Notes: a model not told the origin generated them from the sequence alone. 64,000 nucleotides of DNA from Blastopirellula retiformator (GCF_007859755.1 NZ_SJPF01000004.1:248894-312893), one strand, 5' to 3'. Counted from the stretch's first letter, positions 36,527-45,534 are shown. Translations and numbers: made by a program.

Positions 36527-37966
36527 TTAGTTCCCGCTCTCAAGAATATTTGCCAGGACTTGCTTGACCTCATAACCATGAAGCCCTATCCCCCGGACGA
36601 CGCCCTCTTTATCAACAACGACACTTCCAAAGCCATAATCACCAAACACTAGAGCGCTCTCAAAAGCACTTGGCAGCAGAACCGCAGGCCAGTCAGCTCC
36701 ACCATACTTCTTGAAGAGTTTAGGAGACTGTTTGTCGTAGAATGCTCGATTCCTGTCCGTGCTGAATAACACAACCCGCACGTTTTCCGGGGAGTACTTT
36801 TCTTGGCACTTCTTGATAACTGGAAATCCTTCGTAGCAATTGTGACAAGATACGGCCCAGACATCTAAGACAGTTACTTTGCCGAGAATGGTTTTGTTGG
36901 AGACCGTCTCGCCATCGACCGTCTCAAACTCAAAATCAGGGCACTTTCGACCAATCACCGAACCCTGAAGCGGCATGTCGACCTGCTGCAAAGTCAAAGT
37001 CCGTCCCTTTTTATCAATCGACTGAATACGAAACATTTTGTCATGGATGCGAATCGGCCGACTCGCCGCAAACGCTTCCGACAATGCAAGGACTTCATCG
37101 CAATTCTGATCAACGGAGACATAGGTCGAATTATTGCCTGATATGCCTTCGCCATAACCAGTATTCCGCAGGCTATAACGCTTCGCTTCTGGAAGATACA
37201 AGTTGGCGGTGGCGTCAGGCCCTATGCGGACGGTCCCCCTCAGGACCATCTTGTCCACCCCGCGCCCGAGTACTAACAGGCTAAAAATGTTTCCGAGTTG
37301 AGGCCGCACTCTCGTCAAATTGCAGTCTTCTAACTCGATAACCAGGGGTTCGCCAATTGTTTTCTCGTTGTGATTCTCACTCTCGACGCCAGAAGGCTTC
37401 GGTTTCGAGGCGACAATCTCTCCTAACGAAAACTCAAGCTTCGTAGGGGGCAGGCATCGCATATCGTCGCATGCCTGAAACAGAACGAAGCCCTTCACAG
37501 AGTAACTCGCGTCTCCAGAAATCACGCGGTATTCCCGACTCCAATCGAGTGTGCCGTCGTAGAGTTGCTGGGTGTCGACGCCAGCTTCTACAGTCTTCGG
37601 CTCTTTCGAGGCGGTGAAGCCCTTGTCGATCGGCTCAAGGTTCTTGATGTCAACTTCTAGCTCTGTTGGAAAGCCCGTCTGATTCAAGTCGCCTGAATCT
37701 AGCGGGCCGATGTGCCAACCATCGGCAATCATCGCATGCACGGTCAACCGCACTGACTCTCCCTGCTTCGCGTCCGCTGGAGATAAGTCGACGCGAAACC
37801 TAACTGCGGGTGAAACCTGTCCTTCGCCAGGCAACTTTTGAGCGTACCTGCCAGCGGGCGACTCAGCACCATCTTGGGTTTCGCCAATATTCTCTGCTTG
37901 AACTGCAGTGCTGACTGGCAATACCAGCACCAGAATAAAGAGCGTCCAAGATTTGACATTCAACAT
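36527..37966 (-). CDS. Exported DsbD-N-like and TlpA-type thioredoxin fusion
   Basis: The 479-residue protein has a signal peptide (SWTLFILVLVLPVSTAVQA). About residues 50-185 resemble the DsbD alpha (N-terminal) domain (FRVDLSPADAKQGESVRLTVHAMIADGWHI, QACDDMRCLPP). A beta-rich linker follows. Residues 335-479 are a TlpA/ResA thioredoxin fold with the redox site WAVSCHNCYEGFP. It lacks the DsbD transmembrane domain. It may reduce or isomerise disulfides in exported partners. It is first in an operon with the trypsin/PDZ gene. Confidence 0.85.
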   Translation of the reverse strand: MLNVKSWTLFILVLVLPVSTAVQAENIGETQDGAESPAGRYAQKLPGEGQVSPAVRFRVDLSPADAKQGESVRLTVHAMIADGWHIGPLDSGDLNQTGFPTELEVDIKNLEPIDKGFTASKEPKTVEAGVDTQQLYDGTLDWSREYRVISGDASYSVKGFVLFQACDDMRCLPPTKLEFSLGEIVASKPKPSGVESENHNEKTIGEPLVIELEDCNLTRVRPQLGNIFSLLVLGRGVDKMVLRGTVRIGPDATANLYLPEAKRYSLRNTGYGEGISGNNSTYVSVDQNCDEVLALSEAFAASRPIRIHDKMFRIQSIDKKGRTLTLQQVDMPLQGSVIGRKCPDFEFETVDGETVSNKTILGKVTVLDVWAVSCHNCYEGFPVIKKCQEKYSPENVRVVLFSTDRNRAFYDKQSPKLFKKYGGADWPAVLLPSAFESALVFGDYGFGSVVVDKEGVVRGIGLHGYEVKQVLANILESGN

Positions 37967-38047
37967 TGAGTATCTCCGATCATTCTAACCGCGGATTGAA
38001 ATTATCCGCCGAATTTGAAACCAATTAGCAGGCAGGAAAACAAGCTT

Positions 38048-38200
38048 AACAGTCCGTTGATTTTCTCGACGGACTGCGTGATCGCACGGATGCGCTCCCA
38101 AAATAACGACGTAAGTCGTTATTTTGGGAGCCGCGAAGAGCTATGCTCTGAGCCTGGCGAGGTTGGAAAATGCCACGATGGCATTTTTCAACAGGCAGTT
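38048..38200 (+). repeat. R1 dispersed multi-hairpin repeat, copy D
   Basis: This is the most regular full copy. The central stem is a perfect 14-bp CCCAAAATAACGAC and complement around GTAA; the last stem reads GTTGGAAAATGCCA/TGGCATTTTTCAAC. It occupies most of the 300-bp gap between two minus-strand genes. Confidence 0.92.
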
Positions 38201-38266
38201 ACATGGAAGGGCGCCAATAAGCCGCGATCCCATGAATTGAGAGAGAAAAGCGGGGCTGCCAGTGCG

Positions 38267-39439
38267 TTAATCTGATTCCTTTTTCGCGCCCTCGGCATGT
38301 TGCTCTAGTTTTTGAAGAATCACTTTAAGCATCGCTTTGCTCTGCTCATCCTCTACCTTTTCCATCGCATTCTCGAGCGTCTCACGGGCCTTACGAGCCT
38401 CTCCAGCCACCTGATAGGCAATGGCCACCTGCACAATCGTATTTAGATCTTCCTGATTAGCCTCCAGGCCCAACCCCAATACTTCAAGCCCGAACTCTCG
38501 GTGGACTCCCTTGGGATTGAGTTGCTTAGATGCCAATGTGGCGCCGAGCATCGCTAATATGCCGCCACTCTTGTGCTCTATGAGTGAATCTTTCACACTC
38601 TCCAGAAGGGTTTTCGCTTCATCGGGCTTGCCACCCGCAACCAGCGCAGTCATCTTGACTTGTAAAAAATCGGGACGACTCGAGTAATGGGGCGCACGGC
38701 TTTCGATCATCGTCACAATCTGAAGTGACTCTTCTGGCGATTGCTCGATACCAGCCATCGCTTTTCGCAGCATCACATCGAAACTGGCGAGTTCATCGGC
38801 ATCGGCTTGTCCGCGCCAACTGCCTTCCATCACGCGCCGCAAGACATAATCCAGATCATTCGGGTGCCCAACAAAGGCGATCTTACCTTTGCGGTCCACC
38901 ACAAAGCTGGTGGGAATCGATTGTCGCCCGGAAGCATCCATGTAGGACTTATGGGTTTCTTGGTCGTCGCAGAAAGCAAATCGGAAATCAAATTCTGCAC
39001 CGCGACCAGCAACAAACTTTTCAACAGCTTCCTTGGTGTTGGCCGGATCGGCGCTTGTTAAGGCAACCACCACAAGCCCATCCTTTTTGTACTGCTCCGA
39101 CAACTCATTAAGGTGGGGCATCGCGGCGATGCATGGACCACACCAAGTTGCCCAGACCTCGACAACATAAACGTTAGAATCAGAGAACGCTTCAACCGGT
39201 TCCCCCTTAAACCAATCGCTTACTTGCAGCTTCGGCGCTTGGCTACCAATGACTAGCGTCGGCTTCTCTGCGCCTGCTGCAGCTTCACTAGGCTCGAATG
39301 CCTCGGCCTCAGCAACCTTTTGGTCAGGACCTTCATCCGCACTTGCGACGCCTACCGCAAAATTCGCCGATCCAAGAAATATCGATGCACATAGACAGAG
39401 TGACGGAATCGTCGTCGCCCTGCATTTTAATAGTTTCAT
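38267..39439 (-). CDS. Exported TlpA-type thioredoxin with helical C-terminal region
   Basis: The 390-residue protein has an N-terminal hydrophobic signal (IPSLCLCASIFLGSANFAVGVASA) and an acidic linker. A thioredoxin domain follows with VVEVWATWCGPCIAAMPHLNEL and SIPTSFVVDRKGKIAFVGHP (cis-Pro). The C-terminal 180 residues are helical and TPR-like (PEESLQIVTMIES, PDEAKTLLESVKD, EARKARETLENAMEKVED). ATG 39439 has only a weak ribosome-binding site. It probably works in the periplasm with the neighbouring exported proteins. Confidence 0.85.
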   Translation of the reverse strand: MKLLKCRATTIPSLCLCASIFLGSANFAVGVASADEGPDQKVAEAEAFEPSEAAAGAEKPTLVIGSQAPKLQVSDWFKGEPVEAFSDSNVYVVEVWATWCGPCIAAMPHLNELSEQYKKDGLVVVALTSADPANTKEAVEKFVAGRGAEFDFRFAFCDDQETHKSYMDASGRQSIPTSFVVDRKGKIAFVGHPNDLDYVLRRVMEGSWRGQADADELASFDVMLRKAMAGIEQSPEESLQIVTMIESRAPHYSSRPDFLQVKMTALVAGGKPDEAKTLLESVKDSLIEHKSGGILAMLGATLASKQLNPKGVHREFGLEVLGLGLEANQEDLNTIVQVAIAYQVAGEARKARETLENAMEKVEDEQSKAMLKVILQKLEQHAEGAKKESD

Positions 39440-39574
39440 TCTTAATGCTTTTCTATCCAACACTTGATTGCAATTAACATCTAAACACGACCAACAGCCC
39501 ACTTGCCATGTATACCAGACAAGTTTCGCGAAGGTTTCGTTGAAATAGATACGATTATCAAGAACACTTGCGAT

Positions 39575-39726
39575 AGCAGTCCGTTGATTTTCTCAACGGG
39601 CTGCTGGATCGCGAGGATGCGATCCCAAAATAGCGACGTAAGTCGTTATTTTGCGACCCACGAAGAGCTATGCTCTGAGTCTGGCGAGGTTGGAAAATGC
39701 CACGAGTGCATTTTCCAACAGGCAGA
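39575..39726 (+). repeat. R1 dispersed multi-hairpin repeat, copy E
   Basis: This full-length copy has a last stem, GTTGGAAAATGC/GCATTTTCCAAC, in which both arms differ from copy B (GTTGAAAAATGC/GCATTTTTCAAC) while pairing is kept. This is a compensatory change. It ends 7 bp before the stop of the lipoprotein gene. Confidence 0.9.
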
Positions 39727-39733
39727 TAGCCCG

Positions 39734-40234
39734 TCAATTCACTTCGAACAAAAAGTCATTTGATTGATTGACAGCCAGCGTCGCAGAGAGCCCGCTGCCG
39801 CTAAGATCCAGATACTTCTTCTGGAGTTCCTTTGAGCGATCCTTCCCTGCGACCGGCGCCGGCATTGAAGGAACCTTAACTCCATTTGGCAATCGCCGTG
39901 TGTTAGCTCCAGGGGCTTCTTCTCCAGGCCTGCGCATTTTGGGTGGAGGACTGGTAATGCGAACTAAATAGTTTCCTACCGTCAGAGGGAAAGGCGACCT
40001 AAAACGGCCTTCGCCGTCAAGTTCGTAAATCCCTCCACCAAGGTCAGGGTGATAAAACTGTACTGCTGCATTAGAAAATGGCTCGCCTTTAAATGTGACC
40101 TTGCCGCTGAACATCACCTTAGATGGCCCTTCGCTAGTAGAGCAACCCGCACCCAAGAGCACTAAGGAAGCAAATGCAACGGTTATCAGGAGATAGGTAC
40201 TATTTGATCGGATAGTTTCTGTCGATGTGTTCAT
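39734..40234 (-). CDS. Lipoprotein with carboxypeptidase-regulatory-like domain
   Basis: The 166-residue protein has a lipobox (SLVLLGAGC). A transthyretin/carboxypeptidase-regulatory-like sandwich follows (VMFSGKVTFKGEPFSNAAVQFYHPD, GEGRFRSPFPLTVGNYLVRITSP). This is the usual design of small planctomycete surface lipoproteins found next to DUF1559 genes. ATG 40234 is chosen to give MNTSTETIRS ahead of the signal. The position between the DUF1559 gene and the thioredoxin genes, on the same strand, suggests a common envelope role. Confidence 0.82.
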   Translation of the reverse strand: MNTSTETIRSNSTYLLITVAFASLVLLGAGCSTSEGPSKVMFSGKVTFKGEPFSNAAVQFYHPDLGGGIYELDGEGRFRSPFPLTVGNYLVRITSPPPKMRRPGEEAPGANTRRLPNGVKVPSMPAPVAGKDRSKELQKKYLDLSGSGLSATLAVNQSNDFLFEVN

Positions 40235-40262
40235 TTCTACTCTGGGGAACTCCAAAACATTC

Positions 40263-40418
40263 GGGCCCGGGCCCTAGTAGAGATTGCTTAGCCGTGGATT
40301 TGATGGAAGAACCGAGGACGGCCAGAACGCCCGAAACCTTGGCCTGTTGCAGTATCTCATAACAACCAGGATTATAGACCGAAGTCTTCGGGGGATAGAG
40401 CAAGACCCTCTAGGGCCC
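40263..40418. repeat. Inverted-repeat-bounded non-coding segment
   Basis: GGGCCCTAG near the left end (preceded by a GGGCCCGGGCCC palindrome) and CTAGGGCCC at the right end face each other about 130 bp apart. No gene lies between. Whether this is a small mobile element or chance is unclear. Confidence 0.4.
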
Positions 40419-40448
40419 TAAAGCGCGACACAAAAATGATTAAACTCT

Positions 40449-40520
40449 AGCAGCGTGCTGACTTTCTCGACGGGCTGCCGGATAGCAGGGATGCAATGAG
40501 CTTGGGGAGGTTGACAACGC
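40449..40520 (+). repeat. Degenerate R1 fragment, copy F1
   Basis: The left-end stem of R1 is recognisable (AGCAGCGTGCTGACTTTCTC, then GACGGGCTGC and GATAGCAGGGATGC). The rest is eroded; part of the GGGAGGTTG segment remains. Confidence 0.6.
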
Positions 40521-40551
40521 GAGTTCAAACAAGAAATGAGGGTCCCGTTTA

Positions 40552-40663
40552 ACTGCCTGTTGAAAAATGCCATCGTGGCATTTTTCGACCTCGCCAAGCT
40601 CAGAGCGTAGCTCTTCGCGATCCCTGCGATCACGCAGTCCGTCGACAAAATCAACGGACTGCT
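40552..40663 (-). repeat. R1 dispersed repeat, copy F2 (lacks the central AT-rich stem)
   Basis: This minus-strand copy has the same internal deletion as copy B. It lies 40 bp beyond the stop of the DUF1559 gene, in inverted orientation to F1, so F1 and F2 face each other. Confidence 0.85.
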
Positions 40664-40702
40664 AAGGGCGTAAAGCTCTTTCTGCAACCGCAAAGACATG
40701 CA

Positions 40703-41737
40703 CTAAAAATCGCCGATCACCTGTCCATCGCTCTTCATGGCTAACTGCTTTAGCGTGAGCAATGAGATCGTCTCCGGAATGAACCTCGCCGAACCATCGG
40801 CAAGCAAGAATTGAACGCCCCCAGGGTGCTCGGAGTTAAAAGTCGCACCAGTGCCCCTGGAGAGCAAGCATGCTGAATCACCAGAGCAAGCCGAGTTGAG
40901 GGGATATAGGATTGGCGCTATTCCATCGTATGTCGCAAATCCGTTAGCGCCTGGACTATCAACGGGATCGAAGCCCCAGGCCGGGATAGGCGGGTTCTCG
41001 TAGAGACCGGCTGATGAACTATCGCCATTCCAGCCCCCAGAAGCGCCTTGGCGGTAAGCTGGTTCAGCGCCGGAAGATGCAGCATACGCCATCCGACCGG
41101 GGTCTCGCCCCGCTTGTTCGCCTATAATCACAGTGTTTGAGAGACCGTCGGTAATATCGCGAAAAGCAACGCCAACAAGACCGAGCATCGGCCCGTTATT
41201 GCATGCGTAACCACCGAAATAAGTTTTTTGACACTTTCCGCTGGTCGCAAGATTTCCCGTGACGCTTGGGTCAGCAGCCCCGTTCACACCAAGGTAAGTG
41301 TGGTATTGCAGTCGACCGGGATTCGCGCCGTTTTGATCAACGAACGGATCAACGACGCTTGAGGGGCAGTTAAGAGCATCCACTAAGACGCCAGACAGCA
41401 CGTCTACGTTGTTACTGCCTGAGTCCGAGTGGAAGTCGTCGTTGAGGTCGTAGGTGAGCTGATCCGTAATCGTCCGCTGCTCAAGGAACGGTAGAACACA
41501 AACCTTCCAATTTATGGCGGCCACGTTGCCAGGCGGCAGGTGTTGGTAGGTATCGTGGTAGTTGTGAGCGGCCAAACCAAGTTGCTTTAGATTGTTGGAG
41601 CAACTCATCCGTCTTGCTGCTTCACGAGCTTGCTGAACTGCTGGCAACAGAAGTGCGATTAGAACCCCAATAATTGCGATTACGACCAACAATTCCACGA
41701 GCGTGAAGCCGTGCTTGGGCGATTTATGACAGACCAT
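40703..41737 (-). CDS. DUF1559 prepilin-like protein
   Basis: The 344-residue protein has a type IV prepilin N-terminus: basic leader, GFTLVELLVVIAIIGVLIALLLPAVQQAREAARR (cut after Gly, Phe first). A DUF1559 domain follows (NNLKQLGLAAHNYHD, LSNTVIIGEQAGRD). The C-terminus has the H-X9-DG motif (EHPGGVQFLLADGSARF). This family is greatly expanded in planctomycetes, and its assembled form is poorly known. AGGAGG lies 9 nt before the ATG. Its gene is divergent from the ECF sigma gene. Confidence 0.95.
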   Translation of the reverse strand: MVCHKSPKHGFTLVELLVVIAIIGVLIALLLPAVQQAREAARRMSCSNNLKQLGLAAHNYHDTYQHLPPGNVAAINWKVCVLPFLEQRTITDQLTYDLNDDFHSDSGSNNVDVLSGVLVDALNCPSSVVDPFVDQNGANPGRLQYHTYLGVNGAADPSVTGNLATSGKCQKTYFGGYACNNGPMLGLVGVAFRDITDGLSNTVIIGEQAGRDPGRMAYAASSGAEPAYRQGASGGWNGDSSSAGLYENPPIPAWGFDPVDSPGANGFATYDGIAPILYPLNSACSGDSACLLSRGTGATFNSEHPGGVQFLLADGSARFIPETISLLTLKQLAMKSDGQVIGDF

Positions 41738-42039
41738 GGCGTAATTCCTCCTTAGGATGAGGCCACTGAAAGTAAGAAGAGGATTTGATGGGCTTCGGGG
41801 GGGGCAATCCAGAAGCCTTTTACTTTGCAGAATGGGGGGGAGGCGATGAGCTAGCTGCCGACAAATCGCTTGATTGCAGCAGCGGTTGCTAAATTATACA
41901 TGCGACATTCGCAGCAAAAGTGCCTCAAAATTTTCACGAAAAAATGAAGTCGAACATGGTCAGCTGCCAACAGGTACCCATGCCTTGCCCGTCTGACTGC
42001 AACAAAGCTAGGCATTCTTGAATATCTTTCCGTTTTTTA

Positions 42040-42073
42040 TCCGAACGGGCGTCAGATTCCATCCGAACGGGCC
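42040..42073 (+). promoter_or_regulatory. Two direct repeats ATCCGAACGGGC, 22 bp apart
   Basis: Identical 12-mers start at 42040 and 42062, exactly two helical turns apart. The second ends 30 bp upstream of the sigma-gene -35. The geometry fits a dimeric activator or an alternative sigma/regulator site. Confidence 0.5.
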
Positions 42074-42103
42074 GGGCCAACCTAGCCAGCAGTGGCAGTG
42101 AAT

Positions 42104-42132
42104 TGAATTCCGGGTTTCTTCGGTATATGATT
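42104..42132 (+). promoter_or_regulatory. Sigma70-type promoter of the ECF sigma gene
   Basis: TTGAAT and TATGAT are separated by 17 bp. The predicted start lies near 42139, giving a leader of roughly 85 nt to the sigma-factor ATG. Confidence 0.55.
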
Positions 42133-42225
42133 ACGACGAATTGCGTGTAGAGTTTTCCTTGACAGCAACAGTTGTTTCAGGCCACTTAGCAGGCGGCTCT
42201 TGAGCTGCGAGTTTTTGCTCATTTT

Positions 42226-42783
42226 ATGCAAATCAGCGAGTATCTTGAGGCGGTCCGGGAAGGTAAGCAGGGAGCTGGGGACTTATTGTACGCTGCCGTA
42301 TATGATGCCCTGCGCAGAGTTGCTCAGACTCGATTGTCTCATGAACAGTTTCCGACCCTGCATCCCACCGAACTCGTGCATGAAGCCTGGATTCGATTGG
42401 GGGGCGACATCGCCACTCCCTGGGAGAATCGCAGGCACTTTTTTGGTGCGTTCGCTGAGGCGATGCGACGGACGCTCGTTGATCGAGCAAGAGCGAAGCT
42501 GCGAGACAAAAGGGGCGGGGGGCGCGGGGAGCGGGTTTCCCTGACTGGCGTCGATCCAGAAGCCTCAGGGCTTTCTGGTAGTATTCTTGACCTAAATGAG
42601 GCGCTCGAAGCATTCGAGAAGGTGGAGCCAATGAAAGCCCAAGTCGTCAAGCTCAAGTTTTTTGCCGGTATGTCGATCAAGGAAATTGCCGAAGTGACCG
42701 ATTTGTCAGCAGCGACTGTCGAGCGCTATTGGGCATACTCTCGCGCTTGGCTGTATCACTACATTGCTCGCAGCCACGATTAA
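42226..42783 (+). CDS. ECF-family RNA polymerase sigma factor
   Basis: The 185-residue protein belongs to the planctomycete ECF group (TIGR02999-like). Region 2 has YDALRRVAQTRLSHEQFPTLHPTELVHEAWIRL and RHFFGAFAEAMRRTLVDRARAKLRDKRGG. Region 4 has QVVKLKFFAGMSIKEIAEVTDLSAATVERYWAYSRAWLYHYI. There is no visible anti-sigma gene; instead a Ser/Thr kinase follows 43 bp downstream. In this group the kinase is thought to replace the anti-sigma factor as the signal input (inference). The ribosome-binding site is weak. Confidence 0.93.
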   Translation: MQISEYLEAVREGKQGAGDLLYAAVYDALRRVAQTRLSHEQFPTLHPTELVHEAWIRLGGDIATPWENRRHFFGAFAEAMRRTLVDRARAKLRDKRGGGRGERVSLTGVDPEASGLSGSILDLNEALEAFEKVEPMKAQVVKLKFFAGMSIKEIAEVTDLSAATVERYWAYSRAWLYHYIARSHD

Positions 42784-42826
42784 ATTGGGGCAGTCTACCG
42801 CGAGCGGCATACACAAGGTCTCCAGA

Positions 42827-44899
42827 ATGAGCCTATCAGATGATGCGATATTTTCGGGGGCTCTTGAACAGCCAACCCTTCAAGGGCAAGAGAGCTTCGT
42901 CAGAACGATCTGCGAAGGAAATCCAGTTCGCTGTCAGCGAATACTTAAGCTGCTCAATGCGCATCGCGATTTGGATGCGGACAACGGAAGCGGTTTCATA
43001 CTGGACAACCCGCATGACGCTTTCGAGTCGCTATTGCAGGTTGGCGATCTTGCCGTCGGATCTGAGATTGGCCCATTTCGCGTACTCGGCAAACTTGGTG
43101 AGGGAGGCATGGGAGTTGTCTATGCCGCCGAACAGGTGACCCCAATCCATCGAAAAGTCGCACTGAAGTTGCTCAAGCCAGGCATGGATTCCCATCGTTT
43201 ACTAGCGCGCTTCGAGATTGAGCGCCAAGTGCTTGAGCAAATGCGACATCCGGGAATTACAGGCGTTCTTGATGCAGGGGTTCAAGAGAACGGGCGTCCC
43301 TATTTTGCCATGGAGTTAGTCGAAGACGCCCAGTCCATCACGCAATACTGCAACTCGCAAAAGTTGAGCTTGCAAGACCGCATGAGGCTAATGACTGAGG
43401 TTGCTCAAATAGTTCAACATGCCCATCAGCGTGGAGTTATTCATCGCGACCTAAAGCCGTCCAACATCCTAATCACGATGATGGATGACCGGCCAGCGCC
43501 TAAGGTGATTGACTTCGGAATTGCAAAAATGTTGTCGGGCACGCAGGGTCATCACAAAGACGCGACAATCGCTGGAGAGAGATTTGGCACGCCTGCCTAC
43601 ATGGCGCCAGAGCAAGCGTTGGGAGGCGTCGATGGAATCGACGTTCGTGCGGATGTTTATTCACTGGGCGCAATTTTGCATGAGTTGTTTTGCGGTTCTC
43701 CTCCGATAAGATCAACGAACTCTAGCCATTCCTGGACGGCGGAAAACTATTGGGAATCGGACTTTCCAAGACTCTCCGACGATCTTTCCGAAGAGGTTGC
43801 CAAACAAAGATCGACAACTGTCCAATCGCTGAGCCAAGACTTGCATGGAGAGCCAGGCTGGATTATTCGCAAAGCATTGTCCAAAGACCGCGAAACACGC
43901 TATCAGAGTGTTGCTGATTTTCAACGAGACATCGAGTACTTTCTTGCCAATAAGCCGATCATGGCGGCGAAACCAACGCTAATGTATCGCGCGGGGAAAT
44001 TCGTTAAGCGAAACCGGGGCTTATCGGCAATTTCTGCTTTTGCTTTGCTAACAATTGTCGTGGCCGCGACTATCTCGACTTGCTTTGCATTGAGGGCCAT
44101 TCGTGCGGAGCGCGATGCGAAGCGGCGGTTGGAACAGACGCTGAAGGCGCAGAAGGAACTCGTCGAACAGCGTGACCTTGCAGAAGTGGCGTTACGTGAT
44201 TCAAAAGCCTTGTCTAGAACCAGCCGTCTACTGTGGATTAGTGAACTTGCGGCTGCGGATTATTTGCAACATTATTTTCAGGTCCGCGTGGAAGATCCAG
44301 ATGCCACTCCCTATCCAATCGAGTCCAACATTCTTGTTGAACCTGACGAAAGGTTGGTGCTCAAGGGGAATTGGGAGTGGGTAACCAGAACGTTCCGAAG
44401 ATATGAAGTACTAGAATCCAATTTGGAGAACAACCAGACTACCGGCGAATTGCATCAAGAGGGGCGATTTGGAGACAGCCTCGAGATGGAAGATCTTCCT
44501 GGTCGGCTTGGGGCTGATCAAGCTTCGATTAACGAGCTTGAAGGTCAGCTTCTCTTTCAAGAGCTTCTCTTGCGACATATTCGTCAGTCTTTCACGAATG
44601 ACGACGTATTCATAGCTGAGATATTGAATAACTGCGCGCTTAAATCCATCGACCTGAAAAACTATAAGAAAGCGCAAGAGTACCTTCAAGAATCGATACA
44701 GATTTGGAAGCGGCACGACAATCGCCAAGCGTATGTTATCCAGGCTCAGCTATTCCTGGCCGATTGCCTAAGACGGGATCAGCGTCCAGAAGAAGCGGCA
44801 AAGGTTTTGAGTAATGCAGTTTCCGAGTTAGACCAGATGGATCCATCGGATGAGGTGACAATTGGACTGCGTGCATTGGCATCTGAAGTCACGCATTGA
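42827..44899 (+). CDS. Transmembrane Ser/Thr protein kinase
   Basis: The 690-residue protein has a Hanks-type kinase domain at about residues 83-370. The Gly loop is GKLGEGGMGVVY, the ATP lysine is Lys114 (VALKLLK), the catalytic loop HRDLKPSN has Asp208, then DFGIAKML, and GTPAYMAPEQAL. One transmembrane helix lies near residues 398-422 (SAISAFALLTIVVAATISTCFAL). A coiled coil and a helical, TPR-like outer part follow (KKAQEYLQESIQIWKRH, PEEAAKVLSNAVSEL). ATG 42827 is chosen; an upstream TTG lies inside the sigma gene. It is cotranscribed with the ECF sigma factor. Confidence 0.93.
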   Translation: MSLSDDAIFSGALEQPTLQGQESFVRTICEGNPVRCQRILKLLNAHRDLDADNGSGFILDNPHDAFESLLQVGDLAVGSEIGPFRVLGKLGEGGMGVVYAAEQVTPIHRKVALKLLKPGMDSHRLLARFEIERQVLEQMRHPGITGVLDAGVQENGRPYFAMELVEDAQSITQYCNSQKLSLQDRMRLMTEVAQIVQHAHQRGVIHRDLKPSNILITMMDDRPAPKVIDFGIAKMLSGTQGHHKDATIAGERFGTPAYMAPEQALGGVDGIDVRADVYSLGAILHELFCGSPPIRSTNSSHSWTAENYWESDFPRLSDDLSEEVAKQRSTTVQSLSQDLHGEPGWIIRKALSKDRETRYQSVADFQRDIEYFLANKPIMAAKPTLMYRAGKFVKRNRGLSAISAFALLTIVVAATISTCFALRAIRAERDAKRRLEQTLKAQKELVEQRDLAEVALRDSKALSRTSRLLWISELAAADYLQHYFQVRVEDPDATPYPIESNILVEPDERLVLKGNWEWVTRTFRRYEVLESNLENNQTTGELHQEGRFGDSLEMEDLPGRLGADQASINELEGQLLFQELLLRHIRQSFTNDDVFIAEILNNCALKSIDLKNYKKAQEYLQESIQIWKRHDNRQAYVIQAQLFLADCLRRDQRPEEAAKVLSNAVSELDQMDPSDEVTIGLRALASEVTH

Positions 44900-44911
44900 A
44901 TGGAAGAACTT

Positions 44912-45037
44912 AACAGCCCGTTGAAAAACTCCCACCTCCCCGCTATTCTCCGGCAAGCGCTTCCCATTGCAAAGGATGGATGATGGCTTTAGCTGCCTGT
45001 TGAAAAATGCCACGATGGCATTTTTCAACAGGCAGCT
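44912..45037. repeat. R1-related element, copy G (ends only)
   Basis: The left part keeps AACAGCCCGTTGA, the middle is unrelated to other copies, and the right 47 bp (44991-45037) is a perfect palindrome with arms AGCTGCCTGTTGAAAAATGC... around CGA. The palindrome supplies the last codons and stop of the converging GNAT gene. Confidence 0.75.
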
Positions 45038-45534
45038 AGCCGCTTTTTCCAGAACGACATCTCGTCACTGTCAGGGTGTCCCCCGACGAACCCGCACCGC
45101 TGATAGAGCCGCCGAGCCGGATTGTCGAAGCGAACCTCGAGCGTCAGATACGAACATCCCTGTTCAGTCGCATAGCGAGCCATCTCGTCCAATAGCGCCT
45201 TGCCGACGCCGCGGCCGCGATTGTTCGGGTCGACCGCCAGGTCGTGGACGTTGATCACCGGCTGAGCCGAGAAGGTCGAGAAATTGTAGAAACCGTTGGC
45301 CAATCCAACGTATTCGCCATCTTCCACCGCCAGCAGTCCGACGAACGTGGGAAAGTTCTTCAGCCGCTCGATCAGGTGCTCGTGCACGACCGGAAGCAGC
45401 GGCTTGCCGCCTCCCATGGGATCGAGGGCGTAAGTTCCCAGTAGCCGCATCAGCTGGGCGGCGTGTTCGTCATTATGCAGGTCGACATGGACGACCTCAC
45501 CGGCAAATGGCGCCGGCCCTGAAGAAGCGAGCAT
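45025..45534 (-). CDS. GNAT-family N-acetyltransferase
   Basis: The 169-residue single GNAT domain has a beta4-alpha3 acetyl-CoA site (INVHDLAVDPNNRGRGVGKALLDEM) and a C-terminal LEVRFDNPARRLYQRCGFVGG. The acceptor is unknown. The last residues (LAAC) and the TGA stop come from the R1 palindrome, so repeat insertion may have replaced the original end. It starts 3 bp after the stop of the diadenylate cyclase gene and is therefore likely cotranscribed with it. Confidence 0.9.
   Translation of the reverse strand: MLASSGPAPFAGEVVHVDLHNDEHAAQLMRLLGTYALDPMGGGKPLLPVVHEHLIERLKNFPTFVGLLAVEDGEYVGLANGFYNFSTFSAQPVINVHDLAVDPNNRGRGVGKALLDEMARYATEQGCSYLTLEVRFDNPARRLYQRCGFVGGHPDSDEMSFWKKRLAAC

Larger units (their letters stand above)
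41738..42225. other. 488-bp divergent regulatory region
   Basis: This region separates the DUF1559 gene (minus) from the ECF sigma gene (plus). It contains G-tracts (GGGGGGGG near 41800), a pair of 12-bp direct repeats and a sigma70-like promoter, each listed separately. I see no gene in it. Confidence 0.6.

Noticed and set aside
38015-38275. Hypothetical proteins read from R1 copies (also at 1442-1627, 15463-15681 and 39503-39763)
   Set aside because: They start and stop in unrelated flanks and coincide with the repeat; they lack ribosome-binding sites.
34456-45037. Prophage or integrative element
   Set aside because: No integrase, transposase, phage structural gene, tRNA or attachment-site duplication was found; only composition and repeats suggest an island.
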